Numbered from the stretch's first letter, positions 9,423 through 20,495 are shown. The stretch: DNA of 64,000 nt from JASGIT01 sp047601665 (GCA_047601665.1 JASGIT010000001.1:1426001-1490000); one strand, 5' to 3'. Notes: generated from the letters alone by a model not told the origin. Program-made: numbers and translations.

Positions 9423-10052
9423 ATGCGCATCGCCATCGTCACCTTCGACGCCTTCAACGACCTCGATTCGCTGGTGGCGTTCGGGATGCTGGGCCGCATC
9501 GCGCTGCTGGGCGACACGGACTGGCGGGTGCGCATCGCCAGTCCCACGCCGCGCGTCACGTCGATGAACGGCCTGACGATCGACGCGCACGAAGACCTCT
9601 GCACAGTGGGCGAGGCCGACGCCGTGCTGATCGGCAGCGGCCTGAAGACGCGCGAGGTGGCCGACACCCCGGCGGTCATGGAGGCGCTGCGGCGCATCGA
9701 CCCCGCGCGCCAGCTGGTGGCCGCGCAGTGCTCGGGCACCTATCTGCTGAGCCGCCTGGGCCTGCTCCAGGGCGCGCCCGCCTGCACCGACCTGACGAGC
9801 CTGCCCTGGGTGGCCGCCTCGGGCGCCCAGGTGGTCAACCAGCCCTTCGCCGCGCGCGGCAACGTGGCCACGGCGGGCGGCTGCCTGGCGTCGCAGTACC
9901 TCGCGGCCTGGCTCATCGCCCGGCTGAAGGGCGTGGACGCCGCGCGCGAAGTGCTGCACTATTTCGCTCCCGTGGGCGAGAAGCAGGCGTACGTGGAGCG
10001 CGCGCTGGGCCACGTCATCCCCTCCTTGGAGCCCTGGGCCGAAGCGGCCTGA
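9423..10052 (+). CDS. DJ-1/PfpI family protein
   Basis: A 209-residue class I glutamine-amidotransferase-like protein. The nucleophile-elbow Cys is in AAQCSGTYLLSRLGLL, and the N-terminal strand is MRIAIVTFDAFNDLD. Members act as glyoxalases, isonitrile hydratases, chaperones or regulators without the AraC helix-turn-helix; none can be chosen here. ATG 9423 is 14 bases after the aminotransferase stop, so it is in the same transcription unit. It may deal with reactive semialdehyde by-products; that is speculation from context. Confidence 0.8.
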   Translation: MRIAIVTFDAFNDLDSLVAFGMLGRIALLGDTDWRVRIASPTPRVTSMNGLTIDAHEDLCTVGEADAVLIGSGLKTREVADTPAVMEALRRIDPARQLVAAQCSGTYLLSRLGLLQGAPACTDLTSLPWVAASGAQVVNQPFAARGNVATAGGCLASQYLAAWLIARLKGVDAAREVLHYFAPVGEKQAYVERALGHVIPSLEPWAEAA

Positions 10053-10053
10053 T

Positions 10054-10116
10054 TACTCATTTTTTCATAGCTGCCAGCGCTTGATATACCAGGGCTGGCG
10101 GCATATTTTGCTGAAA
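10054..10116 (+). repeat. dispersed ATAGCTGC repeat, copy R4
   Basis: CATAGCTGCCAGCGCTTGAT is followed by CCAGGGCTGGCGGCATATTT. It fills the spacer between the DJ-1 gene and mmsA and ends about five bases before the mmsA ATG. Confidence 0.75.
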
Positions 10117-10121
10117 ACACC

Positions 10122-11639
10122 ATGCACAAAGACCAATCCGTCACCAGCACCGTCGGCCACCTGATCGACGGCCAAGTCGTCACCGCCGGCGAGCGCACCC
10201 AGCCCGTGTTCAACCCCGCCACGGGCCAGTCGACCACCAGCGTGGCGCTGGCGAGCAAGGCCACGGTGGAAGACACCATCGCCTCGGCCGAGCGCGCCTT
10301 CCCGGCCTGGCGCAACACCCCGCCGCTCAAGCGTGCGCGGGTGATGAGCAAGCTCAAGGTCCTACTCGAAGACAACGCCGACAAGATCACCCGGCTCATC
10401 ACCGCCGAGCACGGCAAGGTGCTGGCCGACGCGCACGGCGAGCTGCAGCGCGGCATCGAGAACGTGGAATACGCGAGCTACGTGACCGAGCTGCTCAAGG
10501 GCGAGATGAGCCGCAACGTCGGCCCCGGCATCGACAGCTGGAGCGAACTGCAGCCCCTGGGCGTGGTGGCGGGCATCACCCCCTTCAACTTCCCGGCCAT
10601 GGTGCCGCTGTGGATGTGGCCCATGGCCGTGGCCTGCGGCAACTGCTTCATCCTCAAGCCCAGCGAGCGCGACCCGAGCAGCGCGCTGCTCGTGGCGCAG
10701 CTGGCGCTGGAGGCGGGCCTGCCGCCCGGCGTGCTCAACGTGGTGAACGGCGACAAGGAAGCCGTGGACGCGCTGCTGACCGACCCGCGCGTGAAGGCCG
10801 TGAGCTTCGTCGGCTCCACGCCCATCGCCGAATACATCTACGCGGAGGGCTGCAAGCATGGCAAGCGCGTGCAGGCCCTGGGCGGCGCGAAGAACCACGC
10901 CGTGGTCATGCCCGACGCGGACATCGCCAACGCCGTGAACGCCATGATGGGCGCGGCCTACGGCTCCTGCGGCGAGCGCTGCATGGCCGTGCCGCTGATC
11001 GTGGCCGTGGGCGACGCCACCGCCGACGCGATGATCGCGGGCCTGAAGGCCGAGATCGCCAAGATGAAGGTCGGCCCCGGCACTGACGACGCCAACGACA
11101 TGGGCCCGCTGGTCACCAAGCCGCACTTCGAGAAGGTGAAGGCCTACGTGGACAGCGGCGTGGCCGAGGGCGCGCAGCTCATCGTCGATGGCCGCGCGCT
11201 CAAGGTGGCGGGCCACGAGGAGGGCTACTTCCTCGGCCCCTGCCTGTTCGACGGCGTGAAGCCCGGCATGAAGATCTACCAGGAGGAAATCTTCGGCCCC
11301 GTGCTCGGCATCGTGCGCGTGAACACGCTGCAGGAGGCGATGCAACTCATCGACGACCACGAGTACGGCAACGGCACCTGCATCTTCACGCGCGACGGCG
11401 AGGCCGCGCGCTACTTCAGCGACCACATCCAGGTCGGCATGGTGGGCGTGAACGTGCCGCTGCCCGTGCCGGTGGCGTACCACTCGTTCGGCGGCTGGAA
11501 GCGCAGCCTGTTCGGCGACCTGCACGCCTACGGCCCCGACGCCGTGCGCTTCTACACCAAGCGCAAGACCATCACGCAGCGCTGGCCCTCGGCGGGCGTG
11601 CGCGAGGGGGCGGTGTTCAGCTTCCCGAGCAGCCGCTGA
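10122..11639 (+). CDS. mmsA: CoA-acylating methylmalonate-semialdehyde dehydrogenase
   Basis: A 505-residue aldehyde dehydrogenase. NAD-binding and substrate landmarks are GITPFNFPAMVPLWMWPMA and FILKPSERDPS, FVGSTPIAEYIY, LGGAKNHAVVMPDAD, and the catalytic Cys in YGSCGERCMAV. The family converts malonate or methylmalonate semialdehyde plus CoA and NAD to acetyl- or propionyl-CoA. With the upstream aminotransferase it forms a beta-alanine (or related omega-amino acid) degradation route. No strong ribosome-binding site is visible because the repeat R4 occupies the leader. Length is normal. Confidence 0.93.
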   Translation: MHKDQSVTSTVGHLIDGQVVTAGERTQPVFNPATGQSTTSVALASKATVEDTIASAERAFPAWRNTPPLKRARVMSKLKVLLEDNADKITRLITAEHGKVLADAHGELQRGIENVEYASYVTELLKGEMSRNVGPGIDSWSELQPLGVVAGITPFNFPAMVPLWMWPMAVACGNCFILKPSERDPSSALLVAQLALEAGLPPGVLNVVNGDKEAVDALLTDPRVKAVSFVGSTPIAEYIYAEGCKHGKRVQALGGAKNHAVVMPDADIANAVNAMMGAAYGSCGERCMAVPLIVAVGDATADAMIAGLKAEIAKMKVGPGTDDANDMGPLVTKPHFEKVKAYVDSGVAEGAQLIVDGRALKVAGHEEGYFLGPCLFDGVKPGMKIYQEEIFGPVLGIVRVNTLQEAMQLIDDHEYGNGTCIFTRDGEAARYFSDHIQVGMVGVNVPLPVPVAYHSFGGWKRSLFGDLHAYGPDAVRFYTKRKTITQRWPSAGVREGAVFSFPSSR

Positions 11640-11646
11640 AGACCGG

Positions 11647-12552
11647 TCAATCGCTCCGGGCCGCGGCCATCTGTTTCAGCACCAGCTGGCGCAGCAGCGC
11701 ATGGGCCTGATCGTTGTTGTGGCGCGGGTGCCAGGCCAGCACCAGCGGCTCCGGCTCGACGGGAAACGCCAGCGGCAGCACCTTCAGCCCCACTGACGCC
11801 GCCATGGCGCGCGCCATGCGCTCGCTCAGCAGGGCCACCAGATCGGACCGGGCCGCCACGAGCGCCGCGATGTTGGACTGCGGCACGGTCAGCACGACCT
11901 CGCGCGCCAGGCCCAGGGCGGCAAGCGCGTCGTCCACGGGCGACGGCGCGCCGGGCCGGCGCAGCACGTCCACATGCAACTGCGCGGCCAATCGCTTCGC
12001 GGTTACGGCCCGCGTGCCCAGGGGGTGGCCGGCCCGTACCACCGCAACGGGTTGGAGACGCATCAGCTGCAGCGCCTGCACCTCCGGCTCGCGCGGGAGG
12101 AAGTGCCTCAGGTCGAGGTCGATGCCGCCGTCGCGCAGCGTGGAATCTTCCTCGGCCGTCTCCGGCAGGAAGCACAGCGTCGCCAGCGGCATGGCTTGAC
12201 GCAGCGCCAGCGTCAACGAGGCCCCCAGCGTGATGGCGACGCCTTCCGGCGCCCGGATCACGAAGGTGCGCCGCTGCTCCGCCAGCGCCGTGGAGGGGTC
12301 GCGCGCCAGCATCGCGTGTCCCTGGGCCATCCAATCAGCGAGAGGGCCGCGCAATTCCTGCGCCCTGGGCGTAGGCACGAGGCGGCGCCCCGCGCGCACC
12401 AGCAACGGGTCGCCCAGCGCGTCGCGCAGCCGCGCCAGGGCATGGCTGGTGGCCGGAACGCTCAGGTGCAGGCGCTCGGCGGCTTCGGTGACGCTGCCCG
12501 CCTCCAGCACGGCGTTCAGCACGCGCAGCAGGTTCAGATCGATGGATTCCAT
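11647..12552 (-). CDS. LysR family transcriptional regulator
   Basis: 301 residues. The winged helix-turn-helix lies at about 1-62 (SIDLNLLRVLNAVLEAGSVTEAAERLHLSVPATSHALARL), then a LysR substrate-binding domain (GVAITLGASLTLALRQAM, RAGHPLGTRAV). It is of the NodD/SyrM-like subgroup in length. The start MESIDLNLL at 12552 is preferred over the ATG three codons upstream (12561). It is divergent from the MFS transporter gene at 12620 with under 70 bases between, so it probably controls that transporter and itself. Convergent with mmsA. Confidence 0.88.
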   Translation of the reverse strand: MESIDLNLLRVLNAVLEAGSVTEAAERLHLSVPATSHALARLRDALGDPLLVRAGRRLVPTPRAQELRGPLADWMAQGHAMLARDPSTALAEQRRTFVIRAPEGVAITLGASLTLALRQAMPLATLCFLPETAEEDSTLRDGGIDLDLRHFLPREPEVQALQLMRLQPVAVVRAGHPLGTRAVTAKRLAAQLHVDVLRRPGAPSPVDDALAALGLAREVVLTVPQSNIAALVAARSDLVALLSERMARAMAASVGLKVLPLAFPVEPEPLVLAWHPRHNNDQAHALLRQLVLKQMAAARSD

Positions 12553-12556
12553 GCCA

Positions 12557-12582
12557 TGCAATTATCTGTTCAAGAAATTGCA
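12557..12582. promoter_or_regulatory. palindrome between LysR and MFS genes
   Basis: TGCAATT and AATTGCA form an inverted repeat with a 12-base spacer in the short divergent spacer. This is a plausible LysR operator, and it lies across the alternative upstream start of the lysR gene. Confidence 0.4.
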
Positions 12583-12619
12583 CTGGTTAAAAGCATGGGC
12601 GGCCACCAGACTGCGGCCC

Positions 12620-14119
12620 ATGACTACAAGACCTTCCACCCCCGTCACGTTCGCCGCGCTGGTGCTGCTGCTGGTGCTGTCCGGCCTGGACCAGACCGTG
12701 CTGTCCACCGCGTTGCCCAGCATCGCCGCCACGCTGGGGGAGCGTGATCTCGCCCCCTGGGTGTTCTCGGCCTACCTGCTGGCCTCCACGGCGGTCATCC
12801 CCTTGTACGGAAAGCTGGCGGACCGCTTCGGCGCGCGGCCCCTGCTGCTGACCAGCGCGGCCCTGTTCGCGCTGGGCTCGCTGGCGTGCGCCATGGCGGG
12901 CAGCATGTCGGCGCTGGTGGCGGCGCGGGCGCTCCAGGGCCTGGGCGGCGGCGGCCTGATGACGTTGACGATGCTGGCCGTTGCCGCGCTCTACCCGCTG
13001 CCCGAACGCGGACGCCGCATGGGCCTGCTGGGCGCCGCCTACGGCCTGAGCACGCTGGCCGGTCCGTTGGCCGGTGCCCTGCTGCTGGAAGTGCTGCCCT
13101 GGACATGGGCGTTCCTGCTGAACATTCCGGGCGCGCTGCTGGCGTTGGCCGTGCTGGCGCGCGCCAAGTTGGGCAATACCCGGCACCCAGCGCCGCCCCT
13201 GGATTGGCTGGGCGCTGTACTGCTGTCCGGCGGACTGGTGGCGCTGCTGCTTGCCATCCGTGGCGCGGCGGATGCTTCGCTCCTGCCTCCGGCGTTGGCG
13301 GCGGCCTTGCCGGGCGGCATTCCGCCCGCGCTGGTGCTGGCGCTGTTGGCGGCGGTGATGCTCGTGGCCTGCCTGGCGGTCGAGCGCCGGGCGGCCGACC
13401 CGGTGGTGCCGCTGGCGCTGTTCGCGCGTCGGCCGTTTGCGGCGGCGGCGCTGCTGTCGGCGTTGTCGGGCGTGATGCTGTTCGCCGCGGTCGTGTTCGT
13501 GCCGCTGTTCTTACAGCAGGGGCTGGGCCTGAGCCCCGTGCGCTCGGCGTTGACCACTTTGCCCTTGATGCTGGGCATCACCGCCGGCGGTCAGGCGGCG
13601 GGCCGCGCGCTGCGCGGTGGAACGGCGCTGGCCCGCGTGGCGGCATTCGCGGGCGTGGGGTTGAAGGTGGGCTTTGCCCTGCTGGCGGCGGCGCTGCACT
13701 GGCTCCCCGCCCACGGCGCCCTCCCGGTGAGCCTGGGTGTCGCCTTCGCGTTGACGCCGGTGGGGCTGGGCCTGGGCTTGTTGTTCCCGCTGGTCAGCGT
13801 CGTGGCCCAGCGCAGCGCGGAGCCCCGGCACATGGGCGTGGCCACGGCAATGCCGGTCATGCTGCGCGCGCTTGGCGGGGCTTTGGGCGTTTCATGGTTC
13901 GGAGAGCTGCTGCATCACCACATGGGCATGGCCATGGCAGCCGGCCTGCACTCGCGGCACGAGGCCATGCTGGCGTTCGCCGGCGGCACGGCCCTGATCG
14001 CAGGCTTCGCCGCCGCGGCGGCCTTGGCGACTCTGGCCGCCGCGCGCGGGCTGGCGGGCATCACGCAAGCGTTCACCCCCGTGGAAGGGGCCCGCACCGC
14101 GCAAGCGCGTGCCGGGTGA
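12620..14119 (+). CDS. MFS multidrug transporter, DHA2 (14-TM) family
   Basis: A 499-residue, highly hydrophobic protein. The family signatures are LDQTVLSTALPSIAATLG in helix 1, the loop motif YGKLADRFGARP, and the antiporter motif region AAYGLSTLAGPLAGALLL. The length and helix count suit the 14-helix EmrB/QacA exporters that use the proton gradient. ATG 12620 gives a normal short N-terminus; upstream in-frame starts overlap the divergent LysR gene. The LysR product is the likely regulator. Substrate unknown. Confidence 0.88.
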   Translation: MTTRPSTPVTFAALVLLLVLSGLDQTVLSTALPSIAATLGERDLAPWVFSAYLLASTAVIPLYGKLADRFGARPLLLTSAALFALGSLACAMAGSMSALVAARALQGLGGGGLMTLTMLAVAALYPLPERGRRMGLLGAAYGLSTLAGPLAGALLLEVLPWTWAFLLNIPGALLALAVLARAKLGNTRHPAPPLDWLGAVLLSGGLVALLLAIRGAADASLLPPALAAALPGGIPPALVLALLAAVMLVACLAVERRAADPVVPLALFARRPFAAAALLSALSGVMLFAAVVFVPLFLQQGLGLSPVRSALTTLPLMLGITAGGQAAGRALRGGTALARVAAFAGVGLKVGFALLAAALHWLPAHGALPVSLGVAFALTPVGLGLGLLFPLVSVVAQRSAEPRHMGVATAMPVMLRALGGALGVSWFGELLHHHMGMAMAAGLHSRHEAMLAFAGGTALIAGFAAAAALATLAAARGLAGITQAFTPVEGARTAQARAG

Positions 14120-14127
14120 TTCACATA

Positions 14128-14183
14128 CAAATCGGCCGCCATCGCCCGCCAGTCCAGCGCTAGCAGCTATCTTTTAAATAGCA
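14128..14183 (-). repeat. dispersed ATAGCTGC repeat, copy R5 (inverted)
   Basis: On the minus strand it reads GCTATTTAAAAGATAGCTGC followed by TAGCGCTGGACTGGCGGGCG. It occupies the tail-to-tail gap between the MFS gene and the 3-hydroxyacyl-CoA dehydrogenase gene. Confidence 0.7.
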
Positions 14184-14199
14184 ACCCAGCCGATGACCG

Positions 14200-15081
14200 T
14201 CACTGAGCGGGCGGGTAGTCGTCGTACAGCCCGCGCCCGCTCTTCGCGCCCAGGCGTCCTTCGGCCACCAGCTGGCGCAGCAGCGTGCGCGGCTCTTCGG
14301 GCAGGCCCACGCGCCCGGCGTAGCGCTTGGCGTAGTGCTCCTCGATGGCGAGCACCACGTCCAGCCCCACCGCGTCCATCAGGCGGCAGGGGCCGTAGGC
14401 CATGCCGGTCGCCTGGGCGTAGATCGCGTCCACCTCCTCCGTGGTGGCCACGCCCTCGGCCACCACGGCCAGCGTCTCGCGCTTGATGGCGGCCCAGATG
14501 CGGTTGAAGATGAAACCCATGCTCTCGCGCCGCACGACGTAGGGCGTGAGGCCGTAGCCGGGCAGCAGCTCCTTCAGCAGCGGGATGATGGCCGGGTCGG
14601 TCTGGCCGCAGCTCATCAGCTCGACCGGGTTGATGTCCGGCGGCATCAGGAAGTGCGTGTTCAGCAGCCGCGCGGGGTTCTGCACGCTGTCGGCGAACTC
14701 GCTCGACGGGTAGGACGACGAGTTGCTCGCAAAAATCGCGTCCGGCTCGGCCAGCGCGTCGATCTGGCGGAAGATGTCCTTCTTCAGCGCCAGCTCCTCG
14801 GGCACCGACTCCACCACCAGCCACGCGCCCTTCAGCGCATCGGCCAGGTTGTCCGCGGGCACGATGGTGCCCGCCGTGCTGCCCGGCACCTTGGCCAGCA
14901 CGCCGGGCAGCTGCTCGCGCGCATAGGCCACGCCCGCGTCGCGCGTGGCGGCGCTGCGCGCATACAGGCGCACCTCGGCGCCGCGCGTGGCCAGCATCAG
15001 CGCGATGCGGCGGCCCAGCGTGCCCGCGCCCAGCACGGCGATGGGGCGGGAAGCAATGCGATCGGGAAGAGTGAAGGGCAT
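14200..15081 (-). CDS. 3-hydroxyacyl-CoA dehydrogenase, short single-domain form
   Basis: 293 residues. The Rossmann fold starts with IAVLGAGTLGRRIALMLATRG, then VVESVPEELALKKDIFRQ and NSSSYPSSEF. The C-terminal dimerisation domain is present (ESMGFIFNRIWAAIKRET, GRGLYDDYP). It should oxidise an L-3-hydroxyacyl-CoA, or a hydroxy acid in some family members, with NAD. The usual catalytic HxxP region reads NTHFLMPPDINPVELM. It is a stand-alone gene, divergent from maeB; no hydratase lies beside it, so the substrate is not fixed by context. Confidence 0.85.
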   Translation of the reverse strand: MPFTLPDRIASRPIAVLGAGTLGRRIALMLATRGAEVRLYARSAATRDAGVAYAREQLPGVLAKVPGSTAGTIVPADNLADALKGAWLVVESVPEELALKKDIFRQIDALAEPDAIFASNSSSYPSSEFADSVQNPARLLNTHFLMPPDINPVELMSCGQTDPAIIPLLKELLPGYGLTPYVVRRESMGFIFNRIWAAIKRETLAVVAEGVATTEEVDAIYAQATGMAYGPCRLMDAVGLDVVLAIEEHYAKRYAGRVGLPEEPRTLLRQLVAEGRLGAKSGRGLYDDYPPAQ

Positions 15082-15188
15082 GGAGTCTCCGGTTCTTGGG
15101 TTTCAGGGAATCCAGGAATGTACGCCCTGCCACCCCGCGCAGGCGCGGCCTACAATGAGTTCCCCTTCCGGAGACGAGACCCATTCCC

Positions 15189-17528
<2,340 letters not shown>

Positions 17529-17572
17529 CCCGGACACCCCCGCGCACCGGGGGTCGATCGTAAAGAAAGGCC

Positions 17573-17611
17573 AAGCGCCTGCCTAATGAATAGGCAGGCG
17601 CTTGCTTTTTT
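17573..17611 (+). terminator. rho-independent terminator after maeB
   Basis: A perfect 13-base stem (AAGCGCCTGCCTA with TAGGCAGGCGCTT) with a five-base loop, followed by GCTTTTTT. Confidence 0.9.
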
Positions 17612-17678
17612 GGGGGGGTTCCGTCACACTAGCGGGCTTGAAATTTCGGGTAAACCCGTAGTTAGTGTCGATAACAAC

Positions 17679-18092
17679 ATGCTGAAAGCCGCTGTCCCCC
17701 AGGCGTACCGGGCCCTGCTTGCTTGCGCTCTGGGCGCGGTGTTCGCGCTGGCCCCGCCGCAAAGTTTTGCACGCGGCCCGCGCCACGGCGATGCAGCCGC
17801 GCTGGATTCCGTTGCGCTGGCCGATCTGCCCCGCGAGGGCCAGGCCACCTATGCGCTGATCCGCGCGGGCGGGCCCTTCCCCTACCCCAAGGACGGCATC
17901 GTTTTCGGCAACCGCGAGCGCATCCTGCCCCCGCACAAGCGCGGCTACTACCACGAGTACACGGTGCGCACGCCCGGCTCCCGCGACCGGGGCGCACGGC
18001 GCATCGTGTGCGGCGGCCAGCCGCCCAGCGCGCCGCAGTCCTGCTACTACACCAACGACCATTACGCGAGTTTTCGCCAGATCGTCGAATAA
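17679..18092 (+). CDS. secreted guanyl-specific ribonuclease (barnase-like)
   Basis: A 137-residue protein with a signal peptide of about 31 residues (ALLACALGAVFALAPPQSFA) and a ribonuclease N1/T1-type domain. Candidate catalytic residues match barnase: Glu in YYHEYTV, Arg in GARRIVC, His in TNDHYASF. Two Cys in the C-terminal part (IVCGG, SCYYT) could pair in the periplasm. ATG 17679 is chosen because the signal peptide begins there. A barstar-like gene follows 29 bases downstream and would protect the cytoplasm. Confidence 0.87.
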   Translation: MLKAAVPQAYRALLACALGAVFALAPPQSFARGPRHGDAAALDSVALADLPREGQATYALIRAGGPFPYPKDGIVFGNRERILPPHKRGYYHEYTVRTPGSRDRGARRIVCGGQPPSAPQSCYYTNDHYASFRQIVE

Positions 18093-18121
18093 TTTTCCAA
18101 ATCAGAGAAAGAGCCACGGAG

Positions 18122-18547
18122 ATGGAAACGCCGCCCCGTAACACCCCGGACACCCCGCTGCGCGGAGTCCGCACCAATATCGTGCAGTCGATCCGCGCCT
18201 TCCGCGTGCAAGACCTGCAAGAAGCCGCCCAGAGCCTGGGCCAGCATTTCCTGTACGCCAACCTGGCCCACGCCCAGACCAAGCAGGACGTGCTGGACCT
18301 GATCGCGCAGCAATTCACGTTCCCTGCCCATTTCGGCAAGAACTTCGACGCGCTGTACGACTGCATGACCGACCCGTTGCACAAATCGGGCCCGCAGCCG
18401 GGCTTCATCGTGGTGCTGGAGCAGATTCCGGCCACGGCCAAGTTCGACAAGGAAGCGCGCGAGCAGCTGCTCGACATCTTCCGCGACGCCGCAGACTACT
18501 GGGGCGACCGCAAGATACCCTTCCGCTGTTTCTATTCTTTTCTGTAG
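18122..18547 (+). CDS. barstar family ribonuclease inhibitor
   Basis: 141 residues. The barstar fold is evident from HFLYANLAHAQTKQDVLDLIAQ and FPAHFGKNFDALYDCMTD, and the Asp-rich binding helix and loop are preserved. The N-terminus carries about 45 extra residues compared with classical barstar. It is cytoplasmic, with no signal peptide, and pairs with the secreted ribonuclease just upstream in the same operon. An inverted repeat (18547-18581, 11-base stem) overlaps the stop but lacks a T run. Confidence 0.9.
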   Translation: METPPRNTPDTPLRGVRTNIVQSIRAFRVQDLQEAAQSLGQHFLYANLAHAQTKQDVLDLIAQQFTFPAHFGKNFDALYDCMTDPLHKSGPQPGFIVVLEQIPATAKFDKEAREQLLDIFRDAADYWGDRKIPFRCFYSFL

Positions 18548-18612
18548 CCCGTTCTGCAACCGCTGGCCAAGCAGAACGGGCGAACGAGGCCCCGCAACCC
18601 GCCGGACATCCG

Positions 18613-18744
18613 GTGGCGTCCCCCCACAATATCGTGATCGACGAAGCCGCCGAGAAGATGCCCACCGACAAGCTGGTGGACGTGTCGCCGCTGGCGCTGC
18701 GCATGAGCAGCCCGTTCAACGCGGGGTACTGGCTCGCCGCCTGA
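18613..18744 (+). CDS. short ORF of unknown identity, possible gene remnant
   Basis: A 43-codon frame starting at GTG and ending in PFNAGYWLAA, just before a terminator. The frame stays open upstream into the barstar gene. I do not recognise the sequence. It may be a small cytoplasmic protein or the tail of a lost gene. There is no clear ribosome-binding site, so support is weak. Confidence 0.25.
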   Translation: MASPHNIVIDEAAEKMPTDKLVDVSPLALRMSSPFNAGYWLAA

Positions 18745-18771
18745 TCCTCCCCATCCGATAGCGCTTCGCTG

Positions 18772-18803
18772 AAAGCCCGTCCCCTGGTGGACGGGCTTTT
18801 TCA
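18772..18803. terminator. bidirectional terminator before Fur-family gene
   Basis: AAAGCCCGTCC pairs with GGACGGGCTTT across a six-base loop, with T runs on the plus strand and A residues on the other side. It serves the barstar unit on one strand and the Fur-family gene on the other. Confidence 0.85.
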
Positions 18804-19211
18804 TTTCAGGTCGCTGGCGGCGCAGTCGGCGCACGTGCCGTACAGCGTCAACTCGTGCCCGTCCACGACGAAGCCCGGGGGCGCCCAGCGCGCGAAGTCT
18901 TCCGCGCAGCCGTGCACGTCGAAGACGCGCTGGCAGGCGCGGCACTGGAAATGGTGGTGATGCGAGTGGCGGGCCGACTCGTAGCGCGGCACCTCCCCGG
19001 GCAGTTCCACCACCTGGATCTCCCGCGCCTCCACCAGCAGCTTCAGGTTGCGGTAGACGGTGGCCAGCCCGAGCTCGGGCACCTCCTGCTGCGCGTGCTC
19101 GAGCACTTCCTGGGGAAGCAGGGGGCGCTGCGATGCGTCGATCACGGCACGGATCGCCGTGCGCTGGCGGGTGCCGCGCTGGAAGGCGAGGGAACTGGAA
19201 GCAGCGGACAT
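18801..19211 (-). CDS. Fur family metalloregulator
   Basis: 136 residues. The winged-helix N-terminus contains LGLATVYRNLKLLVEA, the conserved Fur-family recognition helix. Metal ligands are visible in ESARHSHHHHFQCRACQRV, and two Cys pairs (CRAC and CADC) form a structural zinc site. It could be a PerR-, Fur- or Zur-like repressor; the C-terminus ends shortly after the second Cys pair, so I do not assign a metal. Start ATG 19211 is preferred because earlier starts run into the palindromic operator at 19248-19271. Confidence 0.88.
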   Translation of the reverse strand: MSAASSSLAFQRGTRQRTAIRAVIDASQRPLLPQEVLEHAQQEVPELGLATVYRNLKLLVEAREIQVVELPGEVPRYESARHSHHHHFQCRACQRVFDVHGCAEDFARWAPPGFVVDGHELTLYGTCADCAASDLK

Positions 19212-19247
19212 GGCGGGATTTTGCTGCATTTCAGGCGTGTCAATATA

Positions 19248-19271
19248 ATATTGATAATTCAATATCAATAT
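19248..19271. promoter_or_regulatory. Fur-family operator-like palindrome
   Basis: ATATTGATA and TATCAATAT form a perfect 9-base inverted repeat with a six-base spacer, between the divergent Fur-family gene and the DUF1624/porin genes. Size and AT-rich character fit a Fur-family operator; autoregulation and control of the divergent genes are inferred. Confidence 0.6.
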
Positions 19272-19284
19272 GGAGCGAGCACGC

Positions 19285-20495
19285 ATGTCAACATCCGCAG
19301 CCGTGCCCGGCGCCAAGAGGGCGCTGGAGGCAGATCACGGCGCCCTGGCCCGCTCGGGCAGCATCCGTCTCGGCGCCATCGACGCGCTGCGCGGCCTGGT
19401 GATCGTGTTCATGCTGCTCGACCACGTGCGCGAGACCTTCTACCTGCACCACCAGGTGCCGGACCCGATGGTGGTGGCCGTACACCGCCCGATCTCTTCT
19501 TCAGCCGCCTGCTGGCGCACCTGTGCGCGCCGGTGTTCGTCTTCCTGACGGGCCTGTCCGCCTTCCTCTACGGCAGCCGCCACGGCGGCGACGGGCGCGC
19601 CGCCGCGTCGGCCTTCCTGTTCAAGCGCGGGCTGTTCCTGGTGGTGCTGGAGGTCACGGTCATCAACTTCGCCTGGACCTTCCAGTTCCCGCCGGCCAAG
19701 GTGTTCCTGCAGGTGATCTGGGTGATCGGGCTGTCGATGATCGCGCTGGCGGCGCTGCTGTGGCTGCCACGCCGCGCGCTGATCGCCGTCGGCATGGTGC
19801 TGGTGGCGGGCCACAACCTGCTGGACGGCCTGCATTTCCCCGCCGGCCACGCCCTGCACGTGCCCTGGGCGGTGCTGCACGACCGCGGCTGGATCGAGGT
19901 GTCCGCGTCGCTGCGCCTGCGCACCTCGTACCCACTGCTGCCGTGGATCGGCGTGATCGCGCTGGGCTACGCCGCCGGGCCGTGGTTCGTGCCGGGCGGT
20001 GCGCCGCAACGCCAGCGCCGGCTGCTGGGCTGGGGCCTGGGCCTGGTCGCCGGTTTCATCGTGCTGCGGGCCTTGAACTTCTATGGCGACAAGCCCTGGG
20101 CAGCCGGCGACACGGCGCTGCGGACGCTGATGGGCTTCGTCAACATCACCAAGTACCCGCCTTCGCTGCTGTTCATCGCGTTGACGCTGGGCATCGGCCT
20201 GCTGGTGCTGCGCGCTTTCGACCGCCGGCCCGACGCCGCCTGGCTGCGGCCGCTGGCCGTGTTTGGCGCGGCGCCCATGTTCTTCTATGTATTCCACCTG
20301 TACGTGCTGAAGTTCCTCTACCTGGGTGCCGAGGCGATCTGGGGCCACAACCACGGCGAGTATTTCGGCTTCGACGGCATGGGCGGCGTGTGGCTGTGCA
20401 CGCTGGTGCTGGCGGTGGCGCTGTACCCGGTGGTCAAGGCGTTCGCGGTCTTCAAGGCGCGGCGCAAGGATCTGGCGTGGCTCAAGTACCTGTGA
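19285..20495 (+). pseudogene. DUF1624 multi-helix membrane protein gene with frameshift
   Basis: Two frames together encode one heparan-alpha-glucosaminide N-acetyltransferase-like (DUF1624) membrane protein. The first frame (from ATG 19285) gives GAIDALRGLVIVFMLLDHVRE and reads to DPMVVA. The rest (PDLFFSRLLAHLCAPVFVFL and about nine further helices to the stop at 20495) is in another frame. One missing base near 19480-19486 explains the break: adding one base restores a continuous protein of about 400 residues. The downstream half shows no other damage, so this is a recent lesion or a sequencing error. The stop overlaps the porin start (GTGA). Confidence 0.8.

Noticed and set aside
18547..18581. 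Inverted repeat at the barstar stop as a terminator
   Set aside because: The 11-base stem has a 13-base loop and no T run; a much better terminator lies at 18772.
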